From the NCBI RefSeq assembly GCF_900116285.1, contig NZ_FPAJ01000003.1:1-64000 (forward strand): a stretch of 64,000 nucleotides of DNA. Direction: 5' to 3'. The stretch comes from Sulfitobacter marinus. Lineage in GTDB: Bacteria > Pseudomonadota > Alphaproteobacteria > Rhodobacterales > Rhodobacteraceae. Position numbers and translations under genes: made by a program. The first letter of the stretch is position 1, and each line of letters opens with the position of its first letter. The notes under the pieces were generated by a model. It was given only the letters and a program-made list of their open reading frames with translations, had not been told where the DNA came from and ran no database searches. Shown here one piece after another: positions 25,147 to 33,490 of this stretch.

Positions 25147-27300
25147 ATGCCTAAAAGAGACGAAATCCAATCCACAAAAGTATTCGATGCAGGATTACAA
25201 AAAGCGCTCCGCGGGATACTTGATTTCGTTTCACTGGTCGTCGTCGTTGCGCTTTTGCTCTCGCTGCTTCGGATCTCTCAGTTCGGGAATATGTTTCTCC
25301 CGATGGTAGTTGTCCTGTTTATCTTTAGCGTCTTTCCAATGCTATTTCTAAGGGCAGAAAAACATCTAAAAGCCAGAGGTTTACTAGCCGTAACAGGTAT
25401 AAGCCTAGCCATGTTTTCAGCCGTCGCCAATCTGGGCCTTGCTGCTGCGGCATTATATGGTTTTCCCTGTATTTTAGCCGTGCTGGCGACATTCTATTCC
25501 CGGCGGTTCGCCTATTTTGCCTTGGCCGTTTTGGCCGCTCTTCTTATCGTGCTTGCCTATCTGTTTGTTTCAGGGGCCTTAGAGCATCCCAACCCTGCGG
25601 TTACCGAGTGGAACCAAAACCCACGAAATTGGATCGTGGCCATAGCCAGTATCTGTTTGGCCGGTGCTCTGATGATCATTCTCATTCGCAACATTAGTGA
25701 GTTTTGGGAAACGACTTCGGAGGAGGTCGAAGAGAACCACAGAAGATTTGAAACACTTGTCGAGTATGCGCCCAGCGGGATTATGACCCTTGATGTGGAC
25801 AAAGGGTATCTGGTTTCTGTGAACGCCCAAACAGAACGCATGTTCGGGGTGGCGCGGGAAGAGCTGCTATACGGCCCTACGATGGCAGATTTTACCCCGG
25901 AATTTCAGCCATCTGGCGCACGCAGCGACGAGTTAGCAACGAAATATCTGCAAGAAGCGATTGGAGGCGGGCACCCCACATACGACTGGACCCATACGGA
26001 TGTGAACAAGAAAGAGTTCAAGTGTGAAGTGTCCCTGCTGCGCGTGCCGCCCTATAACAAGACCCTGATCCGCGCGAACATTACCGACATCACCAAACGG
26101 TTGGCCGATCAAAAGCACCGCGAGGATCTGCAATCGCAACTGGCCGCCTCGCAAAGGCTTGAGACAATCGGACAGCTGACGGGTGGCGTCGCTCATGACT
26201 TCAACAACTTGCTGGCCGTGATTCTGGGTAATCTGGAACTGATGCAGGAAGAATGCACGGACGAGGAGCAACGGCAGATGATCCAGCCCTGCATCGACGC
26301 AACCCTGCGCGGGGCTGAGTTGACCCGGAATATGCTTAGCTATTCGCGCCGCGCCCCGTTGCATCCCAAAATCATGGACATGAACAAGCTGGTACGCGAC
26401 ACCAAAAATTGGGCCGGTCGCACGCTCCCTTCAAATGTCGAGATCGAGACATCCCTTCTTGCGAGATTGTGGAAGGTCAAAGCCGACTCCGTCGCTGCGG
26501 AAAGTGCGCTGTTGAATCTTATTCTGAACGCCCGTGATGCCATGCCGGATGGCGGCAAGCTCACAATTGAAACCTCAAATGTCAGGGTCGAAGCGGGTTA
26601 TATTGATGGTCGGGATGAAAAATTAGAGGCCGGAAGATACGTCTTGGTTGCTGTGTCCGATACCGGGCATGGGATCGCCGACGACGACCTGGAGCATATT
26701 TTCACACCGTTTTTCAGTACAAAATCTGTCAGCCATGGGTCAGGCTTGGGCCTTCCGATGGTGATGGGCTTCATGGGGCAATCGGGCGGCACGGTCCAGG
26801 TTTACTCAGAGGTCGGCATTGGGACGACGTTCAAGCTGTATTTCCCAGCGGAAACATCCGCCCCGCCAGAGGCTGCGTTGGACGTCCCCCAGGATCAGAA
26901 GTCAAAGCCGCAAGGCAAACGGATTTTGCTGGCCGAGGACGAGGAAGAGGTACGCTTAGTTCTAACCGCCATGCTTCAGGCGTCTGGATATGCGGTTCAG
27001 CCTGCCGGGTCTGGCGATCTGGCCAAAGAAATCTTTGACGCGGACCCGGAATTTGACTTGCTGCTTACCGATATTGTCATGCCCGGGCGGCTTCAGGGCA
27101 CGGGCCTTGCCAAAGAACTGCGTGAAATGAAAGATACACTCCCGGTTGTCTTTATGTCTGGCTACGCATCAGAGGCGACGGTGCACGGAAACGGCCTACG
27201 CCCCGAAGATGTCCGGCTGATGAAGCCGGTGATGCGCCGCGATTTGCTTGCCGCCATCAAGGGGGCGCTTGATGCAAGTGGCAACAAGGATGACGCTTGA
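25147..27300 (+). CDS. Membrane PAS hybrid histidine kinase/response regulator
   Basis: 717-residue hybrid kinase with about six membrane helices in residues 15-190, a PAS domain (about 205-320), HisKA with phospho-His in GGVAHDFNN, HATPase (NARDAMP, DTGHGI, GSGLGLPM), and a C-terminal receiver (about 595-710, phospho-Asp in LLLTDIVMPG). The ATG at 25147 starts a plausible N-terminus but has only a weak GGAA signal; a GTG at 25117 would add ten residues. It has no DNA-binding partner next to it. The N-terminal third and its upstream gap are visibly richer in A/T than the neighbours. Target unknown. Confidence 0.85.
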   Translation: MPKRDEIQSTKVFDAGLQKALRGILDFVSLVVVVALLLSLLRISQFGNMFLPMVVVLFIFSVFPMLFLRAEKHLKARGLLAVTGISLAMFSAVANLGLAAAALYGFPCILAVLATFYSRRFAYFALAVLAALLIVLAYLFVSGALEHPNPAVTEWNQNPRNWIVAIASICLAGALMIILIRNISEFWETTSEEVEENHRRFETLVEYAPSGIMTLDVDKGYLVSVNAQTERMFGVAREELLYGPTMADFTPEFQPSGARSDELATKYLQEAIGGGHPTYDWTHTDVNKKEFKCEVSLLRVPPYNKTLIRANITDITKRLADQKHREDLQSQLAASQRLETIGQLTGGVAHDFNNLLAVILGNLELMQEECTDEEQRQMIQPCIDATLRGAELTRNMLSYSRRAPLHPKIMDMNKLVRDTKNWAGRTLPSNVEIETSLLARLWKVKADSVAAESALLNLILNARDAMPDGGKLTIETSNVRVEAGYIDGRDEKLEAGRYVLVAVSDTGHGIADDDLEHIFTPFFSTKSVSHGSGLGLPMVMGFMGQSGGTVQVYSEVGIGTTFKLYFPAETSAPPEAALDVPQDQKSKPQGKRILLAEDEEEVRLVLTAMLQASGYAVQPAGSGDLAKEIFDADPEFDLLLTDIVMPGRLQGTGLAKELREMKDTLPVVFMSGYASEATVHGNGLRPEDVRLMKPVMRRDLLAAIKGALDASGNKDDA

Positions 27301-27312
27301 AACCGAATAGTC

Positions 27313-27359
27313 TTTTGACGTGATTTCCCCTGCCTTTCGGCTTCCCTTTCACGTCGAAA
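27313..27359. terminator. Long interrupted hairpin between hybrid kinase and cobU
   Basis: Arms TTTTGACGTGA (27313-27323) and TCACGTCGAAA (27349-27359) pair over 11 positions in RNA with one G-U pair; a small GCC-TTTC-GGC hairpin lies in the loop. It begins 12 bases after the kinase stop and ends 19 bases before cobU. It lacks a good T-tract, so it may be a weak terminator or attenuator. Confidence 0.4.
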
Positions 27360-27378
27360 CCTGCTTTTCCACATAGCT

Positions 27379-27903
27379 ATGGGACAATCATTATTGATCA
27401 CAGGTGGGGCGCGATCAGGCAAATCTGCACTGGCAGAAAGCTACGCCTTGGAAACGACAGGCAAGGCGATCTATATCGCAACCGCCCAAGCACATGATGC
27501 CGAAATGGAAGCGCGTATCGCCGAACATCAAAAACGGCGTGGCCCTGAATGGACGACCGTTCAAGCGCCCTTTGATCTGGCTGACGCGCTGGTACAATCG
27601 GATGGCGGCGACCCGCGTATGGTTGACTGCCTGACATTGTGGCTTACCAATCTTATGCTATCGGACGCAGACTGGCGCGCGCAGACTGAAACCCTTGTAC
27701 ACACAATCGCGACCCAAACTGCCCCCGTGATCCTCGTCACGAACGAGGTCGGCGGCGGGATCGTACCTGAAAACAAACTGGCCCGCGATTTCCGTGATGC
27801 CGCTGGCTGGGTCAATCAAACTATTGCACGGACGTGCGGCTCTGTGGTGCTCTGTGTTGCGGGCTATCCAATGAAAGTGAAATCTAATGACCATCCTGTC
27901 TGA
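27379..27903 (+). CDS. cobU: Adenosylcobinamide kinase / adenosylcobinamide-phosphate guanylyltransferase
   Basis: 174-residue bifunctional enzyme (CobU in enteric naming, CobP in Pseudomonas naming) that phosphorylates adenosylcobinamide and then makes adenosylcobinamide-GDP. P-loop GGARSGKS at 9-16; the GMP-accepting histidine is probably in IAEHQKRR; the conserved VDCLTLWL, TNEVG-GIVP and RDFRDAAGWVNQ segments are intact. No clear Shine-Dalgarno precedes the ATG. It overlaps the next gene by 17 bases. Confidence 0.95.
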   Translation: MGQSLLITGGARSGKSALAESYALETTGKAIYIATAQAHDAEMEARIAEHQKRRGPEWTTVQAPFDLADALVQSDGGDPRMVDCLTLWLTNLMLSDADWRAQTETLVHTIATQTAPVILVTNEVGGGIVPENKLARDFRDAAGWVNQTIARTCGSVVLCVAGYPMKVKSNDHPV

Positions 27904-28897
27904 TCTGACGTCCCTTGATGATATTGCCAAGCTGGTTCTTCCTGAAACCGATCAGGCCTCCGCAGCCGCCGCATCTGAGCGTCAAAACAGCCTGACCAAG
28001 CCGCCCGGGTCACTGGGCCGGCTTGAGGAACTGGCGATGTTTATGGCGGGATGGCAGCGCAGCGAAATGCCCGTGATCAAAAAGGCGCAGGCCTTGGTCT
28101 TTGCTGGCAACCACGGCATTTGCGCCCAAGGGGTCAACCCGTTTCCCCAAGAAGTAACCGTGCAGATGGTCGCGAATTTCAAAGCCGGGGGCGCTGCGAT
28201 CAACCAGCTGTGCCGTGCCAATGGGGCCGATTTGTCGGTCGTCGCATTGGATCTGGATCAGCCCACGCAGGATTTCACCCAAGGCCCTGCCATGACCGAG
28301 GCTGAAACCATCAAAGCATTGCAAAGCGGCGCAGCGGCCGTTGACCCCGACGCATCGGTGTTGATCCTCGGCGAGATGGGAATTGGCAATTCGACAGTCG
28401 CCGCCGCCCTGGCCTGCGCCACATTCGGCGGGGGGGCAGCGCAATGGGTCGGTCGCGGAACAGGGTCAGACAGCGATGGTCAGGCGCTCAAGGCGCGGGT
28501 CGTCGAAACAGGCGTTACATTGCACAGCGCGGCGCGCGGCATGGCAATGCTGGCCGCATTGGGCGGGCGTGAACAGGCAGCCATTTGCGGGGCGGTCCTA
28601 GCTGCACGGGCGCATTCGATCCCGGTCATTCTGGATGGGTATATCTGCACCGCAGCGGTTGCCCCGCTTTACGATACCGCGCCTGCGCTGCTGGATCACT
28701 GCCTCGTTGGCCATGCCAGCGCCGAACCCGGTCACAAGCTGATGGTGGACGCGATGCAAAAGGCACCAATCCTGTCGATGAATATGGCGCTTGGCGAAGG
28801 TTCCGGTGCCGCCTTGGCGCTTGGCGTGTTACGCGCTGCGTTGGAGTGCCACAATGGTATGGCCACCTTTGCGCAGGCCGGGGTTTCCGGCGGATGA
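27887..28897 (+). CDS. cobT: Nicotinate-nucleotide:dimethylbenzimidazole phosphoribosyltransferase
   Basis: 336-residue enzyme (CobT enteric, CobU in Pseudomonas naming) that forms alpha-ribazole phosphate, the lower ligand of cobalamin. Motifs KPPGSLGRLE near the N-terminus, FAGNHG, GEMGIGN and the C-terminal catalytic region LGEGSGAAL are present. It overlaps cobU by 17 bases and cobS by 4 bases, so the three are translationally linked. Length is typical. Confidence 0.95.
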   Translation: MTILSDLTSLDDIAKLVLPETDQASAAAASERQNSLTKPPGSLGRLEELAMFMAGWQRSEMPVIKKAQALVFAGNHGICAQGVNPFPQEVTVQMVANFKAGGAAINQLCRANGADLSVVALDLDQPTQDFTQGPAMTEAETIKALQSGAAAVDPDASVLILGEMGIGNSTVAAALACATFGGGAAQWVGRGTGSDSDGQALKARVVETGVTLHSAARGMAMLAALGGREQAAICGAVLAARAHSIPVILDGYICTAAVAPLYDTAPALLDHCLVGHASAEPGHKLMVDAMQKAPILSMNMALGEGSGAALALGVLRAALECHNGMATFAQAGVSGG

Positions 28898-29643
28898 CCG
28901 ATTTCGCGGGGCGACTTGCCGAGATACGACTGGCAGTGATGATGCTTACGCGTCTGCCCGTCGGCGATCTGCAAGACCCCGCACCCTCACTAGCCGAGGC
29001 ACGGTGGGCCTATCCGCTGGTGGGCCTGATCGTGGGTTTAATAGCATGGGCCATTCACGGCCTAAGCCTGTGGTTCGGGGCCAGCCCTACCCTTGCCGCG
29101 GTGCTGACGCTGGGGTCGATGATACTGACCACCGGTGCGATGCATCAGGACGGGTTAGCCGATTTTGCCGATGGCATCTGGGGCGGCCATGATAAGGCGC
29201 GACGGCTTGAAATAATGCGGGACAGCGCAATCGGCAGCTATGGCGTGCTGGCGCTTATCCTGTGCTGCGCGGTTTGGGTTTCTGCCCTGACGCAGCTTGG
29301 CGGACAGGCCGGTCTCTTCAGCTTTTTGGCCATCGGCATGCTCAGCCGGATTGCGATGACGGTTTGCTCGGTCACGTTGCCCTTGGCCAGAACGGACGGG
29401 CTGGGTGTGCTCTCCAGCGGCACCGATACAAAATGGATGCTTTGGGCGGGGTTGGCGTTTGTCGCCGTCCTTTTGCTTGGCTGGCAGGGGGTGATTGTGT
29501 TGATCATGATCGCCTTGGTTGCGACCCTCGTAGCCACTATTGCCCGCCGCCGCATCGGTGGGCAAACCGGTGACGTATTGGGAGCGGTGCAGTTCATATG
29601 TGAAACCAGCGCGTGGGCAACGCTTGCAATGCTTGCCAGTTGA
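28894..29643 (+). CDS. cobS: Adenosylcobinamide-GDP ribazoletransferase
   Basis: 249-residue integral membrane enzyme (CobS enteric, CobV in Pseudomonas naming) that joins adenosylcobinamide-GDP with alpha-ribazole. It has about six hydrophobic helices and the conserved DGLADFADGIWGG motif near residues 78-92. The ATG at 28894 overlaps the cobT stop (ATGA); an open frame far upstream on this strand is only read-through of cobT. It converges with the transporter ATPase gene, 31 bases apart. Confidence 0.94.
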   Translation: MTDFAGRLAEIRLAVMMLTRLPVGDLQDPAPSLAEARWAYPLVGLIVGLIAWAIHGLSLWFGASPTLAAVLTLGSMILTTGAMHQDGLADFADGIWGGHDKARRLEIMRDSAIGSYGVLALILCCAVWVSALTQLGGQAGLFSFLAIGMLSRIAMTVCSVTLPLARTDGLGVLSSGTDTKWMLWAGLAFVAVLLLGWQGVIVLIMIALVATLVATIARRRIGGQTGDVLGAVQFICETSAWATLAMLAS

Positions 29644-29674
29644 TCGTCTGCTTTATTAGCACCGCGGCGCTAGC

Positions 29675-30325
29675 TCAGGCCGCGTAAATTTGCCCTGCGC
29701 GAATTTCGACCTTCTCCTGCGTGATCTGGCTGCGGAATTCAGCGGAATGGCTCACCAGCAAAATCGCCTGTGGCAAATCTTGCAAAATCTCGACCAGCCG
29801 GGCCTCATTTTGGGTATCCAGCGCGTTTGTTGGCTCGTCCAGCAGCAGCACCTCAGGCTCCATCGCAAGGACCGTCGCCAAGGTCACAAGACGTTTTTCA
29901 CCCCCCGACAGCTTGTGCGTAATCCGGTCGCGCAGATGCATGAGACGCAATTGCTCTAACAGACGGTCCACGATTTCAATCGCCTCTTCCTTGGACTTGC
30001 CAAGGTTCAGCGGACCAAAAGCAATATCTTCGGCGACGGTGGGGCAAAACAGCTGGTCGTCGGCATCCTGAAAGACCAACCCGATGCGGCGCCGGACCTC
30101 GTGAAAATCGGCCTCTTGGCTGCGGTCTACCCCAAAGGCGCGCACTGTCCCTTGTTGCGGCGTCTGCAGGCCAAGAATCACCCGCAAAAGCGTGGATTTC
30201 CCGGAGCCGTTCGGGCCGGTCAGCGACAAACGTTGCCCCGGCATCAGCCGCAAAGACGCGCCCGACAGGATTGGCGGCTGCCCGTGGTAGGAAAAATGGA
30301 TATCATCAAGCTCGATCAGCGCCAT
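29675..30325 (-). CDS. nikO: ECF cobalt/nickel transporter ATP-binding protein
   Basis: 216-residue ABC ATPase of the CbiO/NikO type: Walker A GPNGSGKST (about 37-45), Q-loop in VFQDADDQ, signature LSGGEKR, Walker B VLLLDEP and H-loop in VSHSAEF. The ATG at 30325 overlaps the end of the upstream permease gene by 10 bases; an ATG 70 codons upstream lies deep in the permease gene. It powers the ECF transporter encoded upstream. A single short ATPase suggests a homodimer. Confidence 0.9.
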   Translation of the reverse strand: MALIELDDIHFSYHGQPPILSGASLRLMPGQRLSLTGPNGSGKSTLLRVILGLQTPQQGTVRAFGVDRSQEADFHEVRRRIGLVFQDADDQLFCPTVAEDIAFGPLNLGKSKEEAIEIVDRLLEQLRLMHLRDRITHKLSGGEKRLVTLATVLAMEPEVLLLDEPTNALDTQNEARLVEILQDLPQAILLVSHSAEFRSQITQEKVEIRAGQIYAA

Positions 30326-31104
30326 GCCAGCTCCAGACAAATCAGGAGCGCCATCGCTATCACGAATATTAACGAAAAGCGCCTGTCTGCCGCCGTCAGC
30401 GCAAAATCCTTTAGAAGATAAATGCGCCCCGAAAAGCCACGGCATTTCATCGCGCCCAGAATACGTTCGGATCGTTCGATGGCGCGCACCAGCATCATGC
30501 CCACCAGATATCCGAAACTGCGATAGGTGTGCCAATTGGTGCCGGGGCGAAAGCCGCGCACCTTCATCGCGCTGCGCAGCCGCAGGTATTCTTCGCGCAG
30601 CACCTCGATATAACGGATTGTGAACATCAACAGGTGCACCAAAATTTCAGGCACCCGCATCTTATACAGCGCATGGCCAAGGGTCACAGGCTCCATCGTG
30701 CCGACCAGCGTCATCAGCGCAAGGATCACGGCATTGGCCGTCAGGGCAATTTCCACGGCGCGCCAAAGTCCCTGCCAACTGGCGGCGAAACCCCAGAGGG
30801 TAAAGATCGGATCCCCGGGGATGGAGAACGGCAACAGCACCAACATAAAGATGATAAAGCCATCCATCATTGCCATGCGTTTCAGGGTCGGCCCCAAGGG
30901 CAGGCGCGACGCCCAAAGCAAAGCCGCCGAAAGCAGCATTGCCGCACATAGCGCGTTCAACGACGACAAGCCAACCACCACGATCCCGAACCCGATGGCC
31001 GCCAAAATGCGGATCCGTGGATCCAAGCTGCCGATCAGGCCGGACACCTGCGCGGCCCCGGTTTCGGTCAGCGTGGTATCCCCTTGCTCTAGCACATGCG
31101 CCAA
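30316..31104 (-). CDS. nikQ: ECF cobalt/nickel transporter transmembrane (T) component
   Basis: 262-residue CbiQ/NikQ-family membrane protein, with about five or six helices and the two Ala-Arg-Gly-type coupling motifs as SAMKVRGFR and GAMKCRGFS, which contact the ATPases. It follows nikL by three bases and overlaps the ATPase gene by ten. By position it belongs to the riboswitch-controlled unit nikK-M-L-Q-O. Confidence 0.9.
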   Translation of the reverse strand: MAHVLEQGDTTLTETGAAQVSGLIGSLDPRIRILAAIGFGIVVVGLSSLNALCAAMLLSAALLWASRLPLGPTLKRMAMMDGFIIFMLVLLPFSIPGDPIFTLWGFAASWQGLWRAVEIALTANAVILALMTLVGTMEPVTLGHALYKMRVPEILVHLLMFTIRYIEVLREEYLRLRSAMKVRGFRPGTNWHTYRSFGYLVGMMLVRAIERSERILGAMKCRGFSGRIYLLKDFALTAADRRFSLIFVIAMALLICLELAWR

Positions 31105-31107
31105 GGT

Positions 31108-31686
31108 CTAAGCCGCCAGTTTGCGGCGCGCCGCCAGATAAAACCCAAGTCCGAAAAGACCCAATATATACCCGATCCCGCCCAGAATAGACTGCAAGTT
31201 CTGGTGTTCGCGGGTCGCAACCATCTCGCGGCGCAGCGGGCGGATTTCATCGCGCACCGCCTCGGCAATTGCTGCGCGTTCCTCCGCTGATAGCGGCGCA
31301 TTGGTTACGGTGCCCACAACAGCGTCACCAACGCCAGCGGCCGTATCAGCGGCTGACACAGGTTTCCCCAAAATCGCGGCGACCTCTTGGGCGGGCATCT
31401 TCACTTCGGCCACGTGCCCCGCCCCCAGATTACCGCGAAAGATGTGGGCGACGGGCAATACCGGCTTGAACAGGAAAAAGCCGTCGGAATCAGTTGTTGT
31501 TTCACCCAGCACGGTGCCATCGGGGCCCCTCACGGTAATCAACTGATCAACCGCCATGGTGCCGTTTGAAAAACCAACCTCGCCCTCAATCACGTCACCG
31601 GAGGGAAAGACCGACAGCAGAACTTTATGCGCCAACGCAGGGATCGGGGCCGCGCAGAGCATTAAGAGCAGGGCAAAACGTTTCAT
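31108..31686 (-). CDS. nikL: NikL/CbiL-like auxiliary subunit of ECF metal transporter
   Basis: 192-residue protein with signal peptide (1-19), a mature N-terminus starting HKVLLSVFPSGD, a periplasmic beta domain (about 20-90) and a C-terminal membrane helix (about 165-187) with a basic end. It matches the NikL/CbiL extra component that replaces the small NikN/CbiN subunit. The start overlaps nikM by four bases. The histidine at the mature N-terminus could take part in metal delivery, as known for the N-terminus of NikM/CbiM; this is inference. Confidence 0.82.
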   Translation of the reverse strand: MKRFALLLMLCAAPIPALAHKVLLSVFPSGDVIEGEVGFSNGTMAVDQLITVRGPDGTVLGETTTDSDGFFLFKPVLPVAHIFRGNLGAGHVAEVKMPAQEVAAILGKPVSAADTAAGVGDAVVGTVTNAPLSAEERAAIAEAVRDEIRPLRREMVATREHQNLQSILGGIGYILGLFGLGFYLAARRKLAA

Positions 31687-32300
31687 GCATGTACCCCCTT
31701 CACGGTCTCAAACAATTCCGGTTTCACCTTGCGGGCCAGCAGAATGGCAAAGCCGGTCAACAGCCCTTCGATGACCATGACAGGAATATGGGCAAAGAAC
31801 ACCAGCTTGGCCGCCGGAATGAATTCATCCCCCGAAGCCGCCAGTGAAATGGCCACGACACCGGTTGTCAGCGCAATTGCCAACGCGCCGCCAATCCCGG
31901 CCCAGATTGCCCCCGCCACCGGGGTTCCCGACGCCACAAGCCTGCGCAAGATCAACCCAACCACAACCGCAGGAAGGGCAATGTTGACGGTATTGACACC
32001 CAGAACCGTCAAACCGCCAAATCCAAAGAATATCGCCTGAAGCAAAAGACCGACAAACAACGCAGGAAAGGCGGCCCAGCCAAGCAGTATCCCGGCCAGA
32101 CCATTCATAATCAGATGCACAGAAGACGGGCCCACAGGCACATAGATCAACGACGCCACGAAAAAGCTGGCCGACAGCACGCCCGCCGTTGGAATACGCT
32201 CCAACGTCAGGCTGCGCAGACCCATCGCGATGCCGCCCGCCGCAGCAACCGCCCCGACGATCACAACGGTATTGGACAGCGCTCCGTCTACGATATGCAT
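31683..32300 (-). CDS. nikM: ECF cobalt/nickel transporter substrate-specific component
   Basis: 205-residue CbiM/NikM membrane protein. The N-terminus MHIVDG carries the conserved Met-His that coordinates the Ni2+ or Co2+ ion; about six to seven hydrophobic helices follow. Family membership does not tell nickel from cobalt. Location in a B12 riboswitch unit inside a cob cluster favours cobalt. Overlaps nikL by four bases; nikK ends 7 bases before it. Confidence 0.9.
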   Translation of the reverse strand: MHIVDGALSNTVVIVGAVAAAGGIAMGLRSLTLERIPTAGVLSASFFVASLIYVPVGPSSVHLIMNGLAGILLGWAAFPALFVGLLLQAIFFGFGGLTVLGVNTVNIALPAVVVGLILRRLVASGTPVAGAIWAGIGGALAIALTTGVVAISLAASGDEFIPAAKLVFFAHIPVMVIEGLLTGFAILLARKVKPELFETVKGVHA

Positions 32301-32307
32301 GCGCGTA

Positions 32308-33093
32308 TCACTCCATGTCCCACGCGCGGATCCAGATCACGGCGTCTTGGCTTAATTCCTTACCTTCATGTTCCGTAACGGGTCCAGACCCAAGTGCGGC
32401 AAAGCCCCAATAGCCCGCCCGTGGCACGCCAAAGGTGAAATACCCGTTCATGTCCGATATGGCGACAATCGCGCCCCCCGGCATGGCGCTGACGACGGGC
32501 ATACTGGACGATGCGCTGTTCATGTCCGGCTCCGCCGCCATATACTCGATCTCGATCTCTGCCCCGGCGACGGGCTGGCCATCAGCCAACACCTGACCGG
32601 TAAAGGTCGATCCGGCGATGATGTTATAAGGTTTGTTCAGGGGCACAATTTCCGTGGGCAGGCCAACCGGGTTCATCCAATCCGTCGGCAATTGGTTACG
32701 GTTCAGGAATGCCTTGGCGATCTGCTGGATATAAATATCCTCGGCCTCTTCGTAATACGGCGTGGGTACTGTGACCAAAACGTAATCGCCCGACCGTTTC
32801 ACAGGTACATGGCCTTTGAACGCGGCACCGGTGTTTTGACCGCCGGTGAATTGCACAGGCTCTAAACTATCCATCAGATCGGTCTTGTCGCCATTGTGAA
32901 TCATGTAAAATTCTTGCGGGCGTTCCAGGTTCATCACATGGCTATTTTCCATCGGATGCCAAAAGATCAGCTTGACCGGCACATCACCGGGTCTGTCGAT
33001 CATGGTATCGGTGGTATATTCCAGCAAGAAATGCGCGGAAGCCATCGCAGGCAGTGTCAGCGCAACAGCGCTGGAGAGCAGTAGTTTTTTCAT
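32308..33093 (-). CDS. nikK: NikK-like DUF4198 periplasmic protein
   Basis: 261-residue exported protein with signal peptide MKKLLLSSAVALTLPAMASA and a mature protein starting HFLLEY. It contains DUF4198-type beta domains and belongs with the NikK component of metal ECF systems. The histidine right after the predicted cleavage site resembles that of NikL and might bind metal. ATG at 33093 is preferred for the clean signal peptide; an ATG at 33105 in the same frame is an alternative. It is the first gene after the B12 riboswitch. Confidence 0.8.
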   Translation of the reverse strand: MKKLLLSSAVALTLPAMASAHFLLEYTTDTMIDRPGDVPVKLIFWHPMENSHVMNLERPQEFYMIHNGDKTDLMDSLEPVQFTGGQNTGAAFKGHVPVKRSGDYVLVTVPTPYYEEAEDIYIQQIAKAFLNRNQLPTDWMNPVGLPTEIVPLNKPYNIIAGSTFTGQVLADGQPVAGAEIEIEYMAAEPDMNSASSSMPVVSAMPGGAIVAISDMNGYFTFGVPRAGYWGFAALGSGPVTEHEGKELSQDAVIWIRAWDME

Positions 33094-33249
33094 CAGTCGT
33101 CTCATCTTGGCGCCACACCCGGCGCGTATACATTCGACCGCCAAGGATAGGGTTGGACCGGGACGACACACTCAATCGGCGCGCGGATGCCACGGCCAAA
33201 CGCACACCCCGGCGCCCAGTGGATGCACCCCGTTTACCATAGGGCACGT

Positions 33250-33420
33250 GTCCGGCAGGTCTCCTGGCTTGCGGGTCAATGCGTTGGGCCAGCCTTCCCG
33301 GATTGCTCCAGTGACGTATTTGGCCCTGCTCACCGCTGACAGTTGCGGGGGCAGCTGTAGATTTGACACATATGCGCCGCACTACATTCCCTCTTTCGCC
33401 CGAAAAGATCGGGACCGGTC
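33250..33420 (-). promoter_or_regulatory. Cobalamin (B12) riboswitch upstream of nikKMLQO
   Basis: On the minus strand I see, in order, CCGGTCCC as the 5' half of P1 (near 33417), GAGGGAATGTAGTGC, AAATCTACAGCTGCCCCCGC, ACTGTCAGCGG, CACTGG, GGGAAGGC, and the B12 box AGCCAGGAGACCTGCC (complement of 33254-33269), followed by GGAC closing P1. This is the classic btuB-type aptamer order. It ends about 155 bases before nikK, leaving room for an expression platform. High B12 should shut off the metal transporter. It also accounts for most of the gap 33094-33490. Confidence 0.93.
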
Positions 33421-33466
33421 ATAGCTCAGTCTTGGCAGATCGGTACGGGCAAGGTCAATCACTAAT

Positions 33467-33490
33467 GCGGCGCTGAAACCTTCAGGCCGC
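33467..33490 (-). terminator. Hairpin directly after cobF stop
   Basis: GCGGC-G-CTGAA (33467-33477) pairs with TTCAG-GCCGC (33481-33490) around a 3-base loop; one bulge. It begins one base after the cobF stop on the minus strand. Only a short, mixed A/T stretch follows, so termination may be partial. It would separate the cob transcript from the downstream riboswitch unit. Confidence 0.55.

Noticed and set aside
28585-28893. Long plus-strand open frame in front of cobS
   Set aside because: It is an alternative frame of cobT; the CobS family starts at 28894 with an ATGA overlap.
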